NCBI GenBank assembly: GCA_013339895.1
Contig: JABACO010000013.1
Span: 6,841,787-6,905,786 of the forward strand
DNA: 64,000 bases
Source of the DNA: Ephydatia muelleri
Taxonomy: Eukaryota > Porifera > Demospongiae > Spongillida > Spongillidae
Reading direction: 5' to 3'
This document shows positions 20,586 to 33,194 of the stretch, one piece after another (within the stretch, counting starts at the first letter, position 1; each line of letters starts with the position of its first letter). The notes under the pieces were generated by a model. That model saw only the letters and a program-made list of their open reading frames with translations, did no database searches and had not been told where the DNA came from. Both the position numbers and the translations under genes were made by a program.

Positions 20586-21585
20586 NNNNNNNNNNNNNNN
20601 NNNNNNNNNNNNNNNNNNNNNNNNNNNNNNNNNNNNNNNNNNNNNNNNNNNNNNNNNNNNNNNNNNNNNNNNNNNNNNNNNNNNNNNNNNNNNNNNNNNN
20701 NNNNNNNNNNNNNNNNNNNNNNNNNNNNNNNNNNNNNNNNNNNNNNNNNNNNNNNNNNNNNNNNNNNNNNNNNNNNNNNNNNNNNNNNNNNNNNNNNNNN
20801 NNNNNNNNNNNNNNNNNNNNNNNNNNNNNNNNNNNNNNNNNNNNNNNNNNNNNNNNNNNNNNNNNNNNNNNNNNNNNNNNNNNNNNNNNNNNNNNNNNNN
20901 NNNNNNNNNNNNNNNNNNNNNNNNNNNNNNNNNNNNNNNNNNNNNNNNNNNNNNNNNNNNNNNNNNNNNNNNNNNNNNNNNNNNNNNNNNNNNNNNNNNN
21001 NNNNNNNNNNNNNNNNNNNNNNNNNNNNNNNNNNNNNNNNNNNNNNNNNNNNNNNNNNNNNNNNNNNNNNNNNNNNNNNNNNNNNNNNNNNNNNNNNNNN
21101 NNNNNNNNNNNNNNNNNNNNNNNNNNNNNNNNNNNNNNNNNNNNNNNNNNNNNNNNNNNNNNNNNNNNNNNNNNNNNNNNNNNNNNNNNNNNNNNNNNNN
21201 NNNNNNNNNNNNNNNNNNNNNNNNNNNNNNNNNNNNNNNNNNNNNNNNNNNNNNNNNNNNNNNNNNNNNNNNNNNNNNNNNNNNNNNNNNNNNNNNNNNN
21301 NNNNNNNNNNNNNNNNNNNNNNNNNNNNNNNNNNNNNNNNNNNNNNNNNNNNNNNNNNNNNNNNNNNNNNNNNNNNNNNNNNNNNNNNNNNNNNNNNNNN
21401 NNNNNNNNNNNNNNNNNNNNNNNNNNNNNNNNNNNNNNNNNNNNNNNNNNNNNNNNNNNNNNNNNNNNNNNNNNNNNNNNNNNNNNNNNNNNNNNNNNNN
21501 NNNNNNNNNNNNNNNNNNNNNNNNNNNNNNNNNNNNNNNNNNNNNNNNNNNNNNNNNNNNNNNNNNNNNNNNNNNNNNNNNNNNN
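20586..21585. other. Assembly gap, exactly 1000 N
   Basis: Round-number N run, so its true length is probably unknown. The flanks are retroelement sequence, the likely reason for the break. Confidence 1.
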
Positions 21586-22020
21586 TGTTGCAATGCTAAA
21601 AGTGCACAAAATCATTATATTGCTTCCCACAAGATAAGCTCTTCACAATGGTCATATAAACGTACGTAGTACGATGTGGTTAGATAATGCATTGCAATGA
21701 CTGGCTAATAGGTATACACATAGCTTGCAGACATGTTAAAATTAAAATGGAAGTAAAATAACTGTATTTTTATGGCCTAGACTACACTGCAAAAAGTTTA
21801 AGTACGAGGAGAAACAAAACAATCCATCTTCATCTGTTATTTATTAAGAGATCGATGTGAGTCCTCTCACTTAACCAGAAGCTCTATTCCTTGAGACTCC
21901 TCAAAGAGATCAGGGCTGCTTCACAGTTGCAACACCTTCTCACATACGATGCCCTCCTCCTCTCCAGTCCTAGCAGTTGGTGGGATTAGAGAGAATCATG
22001 GCAAACACAGTGGGAGATAT
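21586..22020. other. Right flank of the gap, no gene recognised
   Basis: AT-rich sequence with no convincing frame. Confidence 0.4.
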
Positions 22021-22028
22021 GACCTCAC

Positions 22029-22289
22029 CATGAACTTGGGTCAAGGTGGTTTGTTTCAAACTCTTCTTTCATCCTCTCCTGCGAGTACTGTGGTCCTGTC
22101 AATTATGGGAGAGAGGGGTTGGGTTTTAAGTGGTATCCAGGGAACATTGTGTATCGGTGGGGGAATCCCTACAACGAGCTGAAGATGCTAGATGGGGGCG
22201 AGGCCCAGGGTGCCCAGACCCATGCAAGAGGATGCATATTCTACCAGTGGGACACTAGGGGTGGAGGATGGTGGCAACCATCTTCGTGA
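22029..22289 (+). pseudogene. Open coding-like stretch, unknown
   Basis: One frame is open for about 85 codons without an ATG, with balanced composition: HELGSRWFVSNSSFILSCEY, then GLGFKWYPGNIVYRWGNPYN and ARGCIFYQWDTRGGGWWQPS. The YRWGNP string faintly recalls arylsulfotransferase-type proteins, but the rest does not support that. Treated as an unidentified exon or repeat fragment. Confidence 0.25.
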
Positions 22290-24190
22290 GGTCATCATTA
22301 ACATGCAGGGTCTTCACTTACAATGTACATAAGCAGGCCCGTTGAGTGCCAGGTTGGGGCCCGGGGAAGGACGCTTACGGGGGCCCCCTTGGCCCTGTAG
22401 GCTGAAACTATCAGAGATAATCTATGTGATATCTCTGCTACTATGCTCTAAAACATGCAGGCTGAAAGATTAATGGACTAAATTTAATCAATTTTATCTC
22501 AGTGCGAAACGTTCGTCCGGCGCCGCGACTTTAGTTTGGCAAGGTCAAAAGCCAGCAACACTTTCTTTGTTGCGATCTGCTGCAGGATCAGCCCCACTCG
22601 TGATCGTGTCTGCAGGACAGCTACTTAAGTCGACCTCATCGCCTCCATGTACAAAGTCAAGATGTGAAGAAGACGATGACCCCCCCCCCCCCCCCCCCCC
22701 CCCTGTACATGCACATGCATCTAGATCTGTTACTGACAGTCACGTCGTCAGTTTGATTTGGGGTAGATGTAGATGTATCTAACGATGACGATTCAGATGC
22801 TGGGACAGCTCGAAAGATAGAATCGAGTCTTGTTGATTTCTCAATCTCAGCTTTTGCAGTATTCAGTTTTCTTTCACCACTTTCGTATCGACGCCGCGTG
22901 TTTTTTCGCGCGTATCAGACCTTGCCGGAATTCTATTTATCATTGACCATTAAAATACAATAATTCTCTACGACGAATTTTTTTCCCATGTGTGTCAGGA
23001 TTGTGCAGTACTAACAGTGGCAGACTGGCAGTGAGTGAAAAATTCAGTGCTCGATCGAAGACGAAAGGGTCGTCGCACACAATTTGAAAAAAAAAATATT
23101 CTTAGTGATCGCGGGGCCCGGGGTAATGTACCCCCTTACCCTCCCCTCTCGACGGCACTGTACATAAGTCTGACATTTCAGTTCAGCAATAAGTACATCT
23201 TGCTCTTTGAATTCACATTTTAAGACTACACACGAGAGGGAATGGCGACCACTCTGCTCAAAATTTATCCGAACTTATCAACACCTATTTGCTAGATTTA
23301 GACAAATCGTCTCTAAACCAACCCTACACCCTAACCCCAGCTAGCGCGGGGGGCTCAACCACCCTAAGTCACTGGGGCTGTGGAACAACCTTATCCCGTA
23401 TCGCGTATCAACTCACACTCTATCTCGCTACCACCAGTCTCCTGCTAACGGATCGCAATCGGTCTTCCGATTGCCCTAAAAGCGCTGTTCCTTAGGGCTA
23501 GCTAGGTGTCCATAGAATCCATAGCAAATAGGTTTTGATACGTTTGGATAAAGTAGTAAGAAATGCTAAGTGCAGTACAATATTTAAACCTCACATTAAT
23601 TATCTGTGTGAAATTGTCTCTAAATGATCCTTTGAACACGAGACTCTTGATGGGAAATCCATAAGCCTATTAATTAATAGATAATACTCCAGTACAATGA
23701 CAACTTATAATTTACTGGATATGTCTGACATGATATTAGTTTGTCACATACATAAATGCATGTACACAAAGTTACAGTATACTATAGTTACAACTACTGA
23801 AGTTGTACAAGTACGCACGAGCAGCATAGCATGACAGATGAAAGGTGCCACCTATTGTAGATTTAAAATGCCACATGGCTATGTGGCGAGTTCTAAAAAG
23901 AACTGTTCTTATGAGAGAACTATATTTACAGTCAAATCACACAAAACATAACACAACAGTCAAACATTGTTAACAGACAAGAGGCATGCGCATGTCAGCA
24001 GAGCACACAACTGTCGCCTAAGGTACATGTGGAATACCCCACAGCACTCATCAATGCATGCAGGTGTGGTGTCAGCAAAGCAACTCACGACACTGGGTAT
24101 GGCGATTGGTTGAAAACAAGAGAAACAACACAGAAATGTAAGTCAAAGGCTGTTCCTTTGTGATAAACAGCATGCGAGATAGCTAAACAT
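22290..24190. other. Intergenic with poly(C) and degraded repeats
   Basis: It holds gggcccc-rich repeat-like sequence (22335-22400), a 24-nt C run at 22680-22703, and otherwise nothing recognisable. Small frames at 22567-22782 and 23289-23495 lack motifs. Confidence 0.4.
22680..22703. repeat. Poly(C) tract, 24 nt
   Basis: Uninterrupted cytosines, the complement of the poly(G) tracts elsewhere in the window. Confidence 0.9.
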
Positions 24191-24242
24191 ACCACATGCC
24201 CGCCCTGCACCCATTCTACCCTCCCTCCCACCCTGGCTTCTC

Positions 24243-24515
24243 CGCCTATTCCTCTTGTCCCCTTCCTCCCTCTCCACCTCCACTCGTCCCCTTTCCCCCT
24301 CTCCACCTCCACTCATGCCCTTCCCCCTCTCCACCTCCACTCGTCCCCTTCCCCCTCTCCACCTCCTCTCGTCCCCTTCCCCCTTTCCACCTCCACTCAT
24401 CCCCTTCCCCCCTCTCCACCTCCACTCATCCCCTTCCCCCTTTCCACCTCCACTCATCCCCTCCCCCTCTCCACCTCCACTCGTCCCCTTCCCCCTCTCT
24501 CCACCTCCACTCACA
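24243..24515. repeat. Pyrimidine-rich minisatellite (about 27-30 bp)
   Basis: About nine copies of units like ccacctccactcgtcccctt with ccccctct spacers. Strongly strand-asymmetric (C/T on +), so it leaves several frames open on both strands. Confidence 0.85.
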
Positions 24516-24531
24516 CTTGTCTTCTTCTCTT

Positions 24532-25046
24532 CAGGGCTTCCCCATATCCCATTGTTCTGTACACCATCACCATGTCAATGGACTTTGCCCTCCTGTGATG
24601 GATGGCACTAGGAAGTGGGTGTGGTGGCTGGGTCGCGTTCCAGCTCTTCCCGTCACACGGAGCCAACTGAAGGTCACAACTGTTGTCTCCGAAGAAGGAT
24701 GGATGGGAGGGAGAGAGAGGGAGGGAAGACTCCTCCCACACGGCCTCCTCCTTCCCATCCACTCCATCCTCTTCCCCAGGCTCAACCCGTGCATAGGTAC
24801 AGTCACAGAGGTGTTCGTACTCCCTGTTGGGGAAGAGGTGGTCATAGTCATCATCATCCTCATCGTTGATCGCTGCAGAGACTGAAGCGGAGATGGTCTT
24901 TTGATGAACAGACCATTGTCTATGTGTTGGACGAGAACCATAGACTGGCAGTCTGAGCGACCAGACTTGTTGCTTGACCTCCTGTCAAAGGTGTCTGTCT
25001 TCAGGAGAGAGTTTGAGGATTTGGATCTCCTGGCAGGTCTCAGGTG
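24532..25046 (-). pseudogene. Candidate minus-strand exon(s), unknown protein
   Basis: Read on the minus strand, a possible acceptor (tcatacag) precedes [20 protein letters not shown] and ...MVLVQHIDNGLFIKRPSPLQ. The overlapping frame gives an acidic, protein-like run (NDEDDDDYDHLFPNREYEHL; CTYARVEPGEEDGVDGKEE) to a possible donor near 24532 (gtgtgagt). The two frames cannot be joined without a shift or an unseen intron. No homologue is recognised. Confidence 0.3.
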
Positions 25047-25053
25047 GTCTGTA

Positions 25054-25074
25054 TGAGTGTGTGTGTGTGTGTGT

Positions 25075-25122
<48 letters not shown>

Positions 25123-25223
25123 TGTGTGTGTTTGTGCGTGTGTGTGTGTGTGTGTATGTGTGTGTATGTGTGTGTGGGTATGTGTGTAGGAGTGTGTGAG
25201 TGTATGTGTGTGTTTGTAGGTTG

Positions 25224-25266
<43 letters not shown>
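25054..25266. repeat. (TG)n microsatellite
   Basis: Interrupted TG array of about 210 bp. It causes the overlapping His/Thr and Cys/Val false frames. Confidence 0.92.
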
Positions 25267-25319
25267 ACATGTGTGCGCATAGGTGAATACATTTGAATTG
25301 GTGGGCTCACAAGCGTGCG

Positions 25320-25390
25320 TGGTAACCTGCAGTGTCACTAGAGGTACCTGCAGTGTCTCTAGAGGTAACCTGCAGTGTCACTAGAGGTCA
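25320..25390. repeat. Short tandem repeat (about 26 bp x 3)
   Basis: Units of acctgcagtgtcactagagg type just left of the second 81-bp repeat copy. Confidence 0.7.
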
Positions 25391-25415
25391 TCATTGTGCA
25401 TAACTGAGCAAAACG

Positions 25416-25496
25416 GTTTATAGTAAAGCAAATCCAGGAGAAAACAGCTATGAATTGTCAGAATTTGATGCAACAAATGGTAAATTACTAAAAGAT
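25416..25496 (+). repeat. 81-bp direct repeat, copy B
   Basis: 79 of 81 positions match 18906-18986. Here the hAT reading continues to the right. Confidence 0.9.
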
Positions 25497-27774
25497 TTCG
25501 ATCCAGAAAGCGGCCTCAACCATCGGGAACATGGCACAAAAATACTCTAATGGAATCCTTTGTTCGATCAACAGGGGTATCAAAGGTCCAAACTGACCTA
25601 AAATATAAACTGTTGCTTCATTTTGTTTGTTACTATACCCCAGCAACAGAAAGCTGCCCTGGAAATTCATCAATTTGTTATGACATTGGGGAAATAGCTG
25701 CTGGAAGGATGAAACTGAGTTCTCTTTCCAGGCATGATATACAGCAGTATCTGAAACATCATTTTGTGCTTGGTAAGAATTATCAGTTTTCTACATGCAA
25801 CGTGCAGAAGAGTTCTGAAAAAAGGACAAACTGTTTATCTTTCCAAAGTTCATGACTTGAGCGGTACAAATGGTTGGTATACAGCCCCTCACAGCAAGGT
25901 GGATACTGTATGTATTGCATACTGTTTCCTCCTAAAAGTTCTCTTATAACACCAGGTGTCTTAGTTGCATTGCCTATGCAGAAATACAATAAGGCAACAG
26001 GTAGACAAGGGGATTAGCTTTACACGATCAAAGTCAGTATCACAAAGATGCTGTAATGCTTAGCTTGGCCTTCTGTGAAGCTGTAGATAATCCTGAAACA
26101 ACACTACCATACAAGTTATCAGCAACGGCAAAAGGAACATATGACAGAAATGTCCATATTTTGAAAGTCATCACAAAAGAAATAATTCTCTGTGGTAAAC
26201 AGAACCTTCCCCTGCGAGGGCACAGAGATGACTATACTAGTGTAGCAGCCAATAAAGGTAAATGTTTTAGCAATTTTGCAAGCATTATCTGAAAATGATG
26301 AGATTATGATGCACCACCTTGAGCATGGCAAAAGAAATGCTATGTGCACCTCTAAAACTACTCAAAATGAAATCATTGAGGTACTAGCTAGCTACATTAG
26401 GAAGAGATTTTACAAAGTTCATCAGCTGTGTTCTCTATAATAGCAGATGATGTTACTGATAAGCATGCTAATAAAGAGATATTGGCTGTCTGCTTGAGAT
26501 TCATATCATATAGGGAAATCCAGGAGCTATTCTTTGACTTTGTATAACTGGAAAGAGCTGACGCAGCCAAAGCTATTGTGTACAAAGCCTAAAACGTAAT
26601 TTTGAAGTGCAGAGAACAAGCATATGATGGTGCTTCAGCAATGGCGTCAGAAAAGGTTGGAGTACAGGCTAGAATACACACCATTTCCCCGCTTGCACTC
26701 TACACACATTGCAGAAGCCATGTTAAGTATTACTTCGGCTTGCACTATTCCTATCATAAGAAATATGATTGGGGTGATAAATGAAGTATTCTTGTATCAA
26801 CAAAAAGGCAGAACTATTTTGAGCATGTGTTAGACACTTTTGAAAATGACAAAGGTAAAGGGTTCATGTAAAACCAATTGGATAGAGAGACATACATGCT
26901 TTAAATCATTTTATGAACTTTATCTTTGCAATTGCTTTGAACTCACTTTAGTCTCGGCAACCCATGGCCAGGTCCTCTCTCTAGGTCCATATCTGAATAT
27001 GCATGTTGATTTGTGATCGGCTCAAGGTTTACTTCACAGTCTCAACACATTGTTGCATTTATTGTAGCCAAAAACGTGTTAGAGTTTCTGAAACCTCTCG
27101 CTGTGAAGCTACAAAAAAAAGATCAGGATATTGTGCATGCATATAACATGATAGATTACTGCATAATCTAAAAGAACTGCAAAATTAGATGGATGATGAA
27201 TTTTCAGACTGGTTTGTTGATGCAAACAGGTTAGCATATAAGGTGGAAACAATTATTGAAATTCCACGTCTTTGTAAACGGTAAACAGGACGAGCAAATG
27301 CTATACTGAACAGAAAACTCAAGTACTGAAGATTATTATCACATTAATATTGCAATTCCATTTGTGGACCATGTTGTCCAGGAAATGTCAACAAGATTTC
27401 ATCCAGACAAAAGTGTAGGATGTGGTCAGTTTATTTTGGTACCAGCAGTGAGTGCTGTAGAGAAAGATTTGCGAGGTCTTTCAGAACGACTACTGTTCTG
27501 GGAGCAAGACTTGCCAGCTCCATCATCTTTATTCTCTGAATTGAAGCTCTGGCAGCAATTTTGGATGCAAAAGGCTCAACTTGAAATTCCATCTAACATT
27601 TCGGACACCCTCATTTCAACAGATGAAGATGTATTTCCGATTATCCGTGTACTTTTAATTATAGGGAGCACCCTACCCATTTCTAGCTGTGAAGCTGAAA
27701 GGCCATTTTCTGGCGTAAGGCGCATAAAAACCTACCTAAGGCCCGGCGCACACCGAGAAAAATTGGTCGGCTAG
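25416..27774 (+). pseudogene. hAT transposase (ZMYM1/DUF4371-like), + strand, broken
   Basis: Ordered fragments of one hAT transposase in shifting frames. A TTF-type zinc-finger region (25680-25970: KNYQFSTCNVQKSS; TVCIAYCFLL) is followed by the DUF4371 start (26090-26250: LPYKLSATAKGTYDRNVHIL and ILCGKQNLPLRGHRDDYTS), the catalytic-core region SIIADDVTDKHANKEILAVC (about 26438) and AYDGASAMASEKVGVQARI (26620). The C-terminal hAT dimerisation segment FPIIRVLLIIGSTLPISSCE ... ERPFSGVRRIKTYLR lies at 27636-27740. Many stops and shifts, so inactive. The amino-terminal exons lie 6.4 kb away at 18349-18986. Confidence 0.82.
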
Positions 27775-28261
27775 ACCGGCCAGTTGAAGAAAGGGGCGCG
27801 CGCGCAATTTTTTTTTTTTACTGCACACCTACACTCAAATCTATCCGTAGACCAATCAGCAGGCTACTGTAATAATCAATAACCAGTGTAATCATCCCAC
27901 CCCCATCTCGGGAGCCCCGTCGCTTTTCGTGCTCAACAGCCTTACATGAAATTGCTATAAAAACTCAATTGCGAAATCGGATAAAATGCGCGCGTGGTAT
28001 ATTGTGTACATGCGAGTGTAATGCTAGCCCCCAAAAGTCGTCACACGTTAATAACTCAGTCATGATCATATTCATGAGCATTTACTCTATATCAATATTG
28101 AAATCATGAGCTATAAATATCAGTGCACACAGTCATTTAAAACGTTCACTGAAATTTTGAATCAAATGATGTTATGCGTGGTCAAGTTATTAAAACTTTC
28201 CAAATACTTTTACTCTATGATGTGAATCACCCACAAACTGATTAGCAATTTCTTCTAATTT
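27775..28261. other. Spacer between convergent hAT remnants
   Basis: Begins with ggcccggcgcacaccg and ccggcc-rich sequence that may be a transposon end; a GC-rich ccggcc/ccggac cluster also lies beyond the minus hAT at 30550-30585. No gene. Confidence 0.35.
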
Positions 28262-30420
28262 GATACTATCTGTGAGCTCTTATGAACATGAAGGACCATG
28301 AGATTGTTCAGCCTCTGTTGACACATCGTATTTCTCAAGTAGTTCTTGACCCTTCTAAGGGCACTAAAAGGTCTTTCTGAAGTTAGCATTTGTAGCAGGC
28401 ATAATTAAGAGCAATTTCATTGCAATGACTACTTGAGAGAGCAGAATTTTTTGAGCATTTGTGAGGGTAGAAAAGTACTCAATTAAATCAATTATTGTTG
28501 GTGCTCTGCTGGATTTGTTGAAACATTGAAATTCAGTGTTAAATATGCACAACTGAGAATGCAAAAGCTCTGGCTGAAAATCATCTTTGTAGAAAGAACA
28601 GACAAAGTCTAACTCACTCTTAAATTCTTTATCGTTGTAGGCAGCTTTCAATAGGAGGTTCTCAAGCTGACAATAAACAGTATACCCAGGCTGCTGAAAT
28701 CTATCCTTTATGCAATTAATGGCAAGATCAATTGCTCATAATATTGCTGTCGAAAATAGGTTTTAGGTTCATTGTGAATTTCACACATTGCATTGCCATC
28801 CTCATACTTTTTAGGCATCTTATGTGGACTAGGCAGAGCTGGTTCTCCAACACCATGGGTTTCTGAACTGTCAATGACTTTTTGCCAAAACAAATCAAAT
28901 GCTTCACTGCTCCTAAGCTTTTCAAGTGTACGTACCATGCCAGCTACGTTTTGTCCTTCAGCTGCACAAATAGTATTGGATGTTTTGCTGAGATTATCTG
29001 AGTGTCGAAGTATCATCTCACTAAGGTATACACCAAACATAAAGCTAAACATTTTCATTTGACTTTGCACTCCTAGGATCCTTACTTTGGTTTCTGTGTC
29101 TCTTGCTACTCTTGTGGCTTCATCCCAAGTGTTCATGAGGATTGTACATGTATAGTTTGCTATCACACTGAACAAAGAATCAGCTCTGACTGTCCACCTT
29201 GTTGGACAAAGAACCCTAGTACCTACACTGGAACTGCTGTCTGTGAGCATGTCATTTTCCTGCCTGTTAGCTCTGAATATTGCTTCACGCCTTGGAGAAA
29301 ACTTGATGAGTTTTGTGATCTCGTGAGTTGTATCTAAAGCGTCCTTCATTAGCTTTGAGTTCCTAATGGCATCACTTGCAGCTAAATTTAACGAGTGACC
29401 GTAACAGTGTGTGTATACTGCTCTTGGTTCTTCATCCATTATACTTTTAGCAACACCTGACCTCGTTCCCCACTCATTGTGCTGCAGCCATCATAACATT
29501 GTCCACGAAGTTTGCTCATTGAAAGATTTAACTTTAACATGACATCCTTTATAACTTCACTTAGAGTAATAGATGTAATGCCATCCACACTGTACAACCC
29601 AACAAACTCTTCCTGGAAATGCTCAAGTCATTGTCTACCATTCTAAAAATAATTGTTACCTGTTCCTGGTTTGTGACATCAGTTGTTTCATCAATCATCA
29701 CAGTTAAAAAAGAAGAACTTTGAAGTTGTTCAGCAATACCTCTCAAAACATAATGTGACATAATTTTGAGGAGCTCATTTTGGATATCATGAGATGTGTA
29801 CTTGTCCATCTTTTTTTTCAACATTCATTTATAGTGACATCATCCTGTCCCAAAAACTTGAACAATTGGATAAAATTTGCATCATACTCATCACCATCTC
29901 CCCTAATTGCATCACACTCATCACCATCTCCCCTAATTGCTAAACCTTGACGGGCCAATAACTGAAAGCAAGACAATATTTTAATCAGCATCTTACGATT
30001 ACTTTTATATTCTTCTGCAAACTGCGTTGATAATTGCTCACCAATATGTTCACAGGTGGCTGGTAGAGTAACACAAACTTCCACTGCTTCTCGATGGCAG
30101 GCCCTGACTTCATGGCTTTTAAACGACAAAGTGCCATCCTTCCAATTGGAAAATCTTTTAGATGAAAAGTTGCAACCTAGAAGTTAGGCAATAAAATTTT
30201 AAATGGCAGAACTTACAAATGCAGGGTCAGCTCTAGTGCTAGACCTCATCTTTTTTTCTTTGAATCCTTTTACGCATATATGACAAAACGCTAGATCGCG
30301 TGCCTCATCGTAGTGAAGAAAAGTCCATGTTTTAAACCACAATGCCTGGAAAGATCTCATAACTGTATTCAGCGCTTTAGGAACGAAACATGTTGAGGCT
30401 GATGCGGAGTATCTGACAAT
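28262..30420 (-). pseudogene. hAT transposase (ZMYM1-like), minus strand, broken
   Basis: A more complete hAT than the convergent one at 25416-27774, read right to left. A TTF zinc finger (WFKTWTFLHYDEARDLAFCH IC, 30240-30350) ends at a donor and is followed by an exon with FSNWKDGTLSFKSHEVRACH and a duplicated AIRGDGDE motif (29880-29940). Then come LTVMIDETTDVTNQEQVTII (29640-29705), CYDGCSTMSG, VYTHCYGHSLNLAASDAIRN (29350-29410) and the C-terminal dimerisation motif SERPFSALRRVKNYLRNTMC (28300-28372). Frameshifts near 29616, 29480 and 28375 inactivate it. Confidence 0.85.
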
Positions 30421-32400
30421 TCGGTGACATTTGTGAGGTTCACCATGAGCAGCTGATAAATTTCATTGAGCAATCAAATTAATTATTTGTCACATTATTT
30501 ATCAATTATTTGTGGGCGTGGTCAGACACGCCTTCATATCGGGATAAAAGTTGGTCCGGCCAAAACCGGAACAACCGGACCGCCCTGACCTACGCAGCTC
30601 AGGCCCGTGGGTGCTTTGGGTGCTGAAGCACCCCCCCGCTGGTCATTAGGTCCGGCGCGGCCACTTTGAAATATGTTATTAATGTTAAATTATGTTAATT
30701 GAAAGTCGCGATACGCGCGCACCGCGTGTACGTAAGTAAGTACGTAGGATGCGTACATTGTCACCAATAAAAGTTCGTTGATGCTGAAAAAAATATCCGT
30801 GAAGAATTCCTCGTAAAACAATACGGCTCCGATATGCCATCCCCAGAGCTGGGTTGATAAAGAGCTATTGCGATGGAAATCGAAGTACAGCTCAGTTAAG
30901 AATGAATTTTTACCATCATCTCCATCAGCAGCAATAAAGGAGTGTGATGCTGACTTATATCCTAATCTACATGTTCTCCTGCAGATTGCTTGTACTATTC
31001 CGGTAACCTCATCAGTGTGAATGCGAGCGTAGTGCGAGTGTACTTCGACGGCTAAATAACTACATGCGATCCTGTATGGGAAAAGAGAGATTGGCCAATC
31101 TCGCATTGCTGCACATTCACTATGAGCAGATCATCGACGTTGAACTAGTTGTGGACACTTTTGCCCGCCTTCATCCTAGACGATTGGAGTTGGATTCATT
31201 AATTGTACCCACATAGATTATCACTAGCTATACTTGTGCTGTGTTGGTTTGCTTTGTTGCTATAGTAATCCATATAGTTATGAATAATAAATGTTTCAGA
31301 CATAATAGTTATAAAATGCATGCAATAATAGTGTATTGTGTATTATTTTACATGTATTATCATTTGTGACATAATAATATATAAGAGTTACTTTTGTATA
31401 TTAACAATTGTGCGTAACTTAACTAAATATGTAATGCAATTGATGCTGCCGTACATATGAGGAAACAAACGGAGCATTTTTTGAAGAGGTGTGCCTAAAA
31501 GTATATTATGTGAATTTTTTTGTAGCATTTTGAGCGTGATGCAGTAAAAAGCGTTAGCGCTGGGGAGCTTACAGCGTTCCCCCAGACCCCCTAGCTGCGT
31601 TTGTGTAGTCCCTAAATAATGCATGGTCCCTATAATGGCTAATGAGCACCTCCCCAGATAAAAGTCTGGCTACGGGCCTGCAGCTCTATGACAACTGAAC
31701 GCCTTGCAGGTTTAGCTCTGCTGCACTTGCATCATGATGCGCCAATAGATGTTGGCGAGGTCTGTCAATTATTTGTGATGAAGAACAACAGACGATTGTT
31801 TCAATCATGTATTCTCTATGACTAAACCAACATGTATGTACAGATTCAATAGTTAAATCGCAATACACATTTATGACTCATATGTGAAATAGCGCATATA
31901 AACAGTTGCACGCTACCTTATACATGTACATGCATGCATGTTAAAATATATATTTTAAGTGTTTTGCATTCCATTTTCCCCTCTTAACGGTATAAGCTTA
32001 CCCAGTGGCTTATGTCATTATTGCCAAGCGCGTAAAATGCATAGCTTCTGGGGCTCCACCCCAGACCCCGATGGGGGAGCTTACAGCGCAGCGCTCCCCC
32101 ATCCCCCCTAGCTGCGAGACGGGAGGTTCCACCCCTCATTTGACATAATTCATATTGGACCCCCCCCCCCCTTCCAGGAATCCTGTATCCGCCCCTGGCG
32201 CTTATCCATGCATGTGAGTGTCAATTAGAATATCGCACTTCTTGTGTGTATGCTTGGTGACCTAATGTTGTGCGTGCGTTGGTGCTTGTATGTGGATAGT
32301 GTACAAGCAGGGTAGCTACCATAGACGTATACGCCATGGTATTTTCAAAAGGGATTTGACCCAGCAGCCTAATTGGCACTTGTGCAGTTTAACATGATTG
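30421..32400. other. Degraded repeat region, no gene recognised
   Basis: A minus frame at 30690-31106 (138 codons) lacks motifs and is probably chance. Two related GC-rich tracts with ggggagcttacagcg and cccctagctgcg at 31560-31610 and 32050-32120 look like ends of a dispersed repeat family. A 12-nt C run starts at 32160. Confidence 0.4.
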
Positions 32401-33117
32401 TACACATGTTCTACTTTTGGTGCAGCGACAACTGCAAGCAGGAAGAGCTCCAGTATCAGTTAGGCATTGGAGGCTTCTCTTGACACCAAGATCAATTGGT
32501 GGATTGTGTCATCAACACATAATGATCTTGATGGGAGTGAGCACCTTGAATGCAGAGAATAGAACTTCAGGATGTCAGGTGGCATCTCAACTACATGGTG
32601 GTCAAACTTTAAGCCCAGTCCCATGTTTTAAAGAGCAGAAAGGCTAGGCGTTTATAGCTTGTTGTGGCTTGAGGGCCATTCATGCAAAAGAGTGATGCGA
32701 AGGATTCTCTCCAGGGATACATTGTTCTTATTTCTTCTTTGTTTGTTTTTTTTTTTAATCATTTCGGTACAGTAGCATGCATGTAGATAACTGTTTTTTG
32801 TGATTCAATGGGACGTGAATATTTAATAAATTTACATATACATATGCATGTGCATGTTTATCAGTACACAGCTATTATCAACAGAGGTCAGCATACGCAT
32901 TCTTTGAAACCTGTACAGATTGCTGCACCCACTCCTCATGGTCTGTTCACAATGCTATATTGGTACATGCAGTGTGTAGAGAGGTGGATTGTTATTTTCT
33001 TTTGTATATCATTCTCCATCCATGTGTGCCTTTACCTTGCTGGATCATATCTGAGTATGTGTACATGATAATGGTAGCTGGCTAGCAACTAGTGCTATAT
33101 AATTAACCACTGCAGGC

Positions 33118-33163
33118 TATTCAAAATAGGCATTGTTTTGTTTAACAATGCCTATTTTGAATA
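33118..33163. repeat. Perfect 20-bp palindromic hairpin
   Basis: tattcaaaataggcattgtt, 6-nt loop (ttgttt), then the exact reverse complement. It could be a MITE core or a structured RNA element; nothing nearby decides. Confidence 0.85.
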
Positions 33164-33194
33164 TGCCAGCTACTTGCACATTATCTTCTCATAG

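Noticed and set aside
20283..21669. ORFs of 366-436 codons through the N region
   Set aside because: Most residues are X from the 1000-N gap; only the RT-coding flank is real.
24567..25338. Long His/Thr and Cys/Val frames
   Set aside because: Translations of TG/CA microsatellite; only the left part outside the repeat could be coding.
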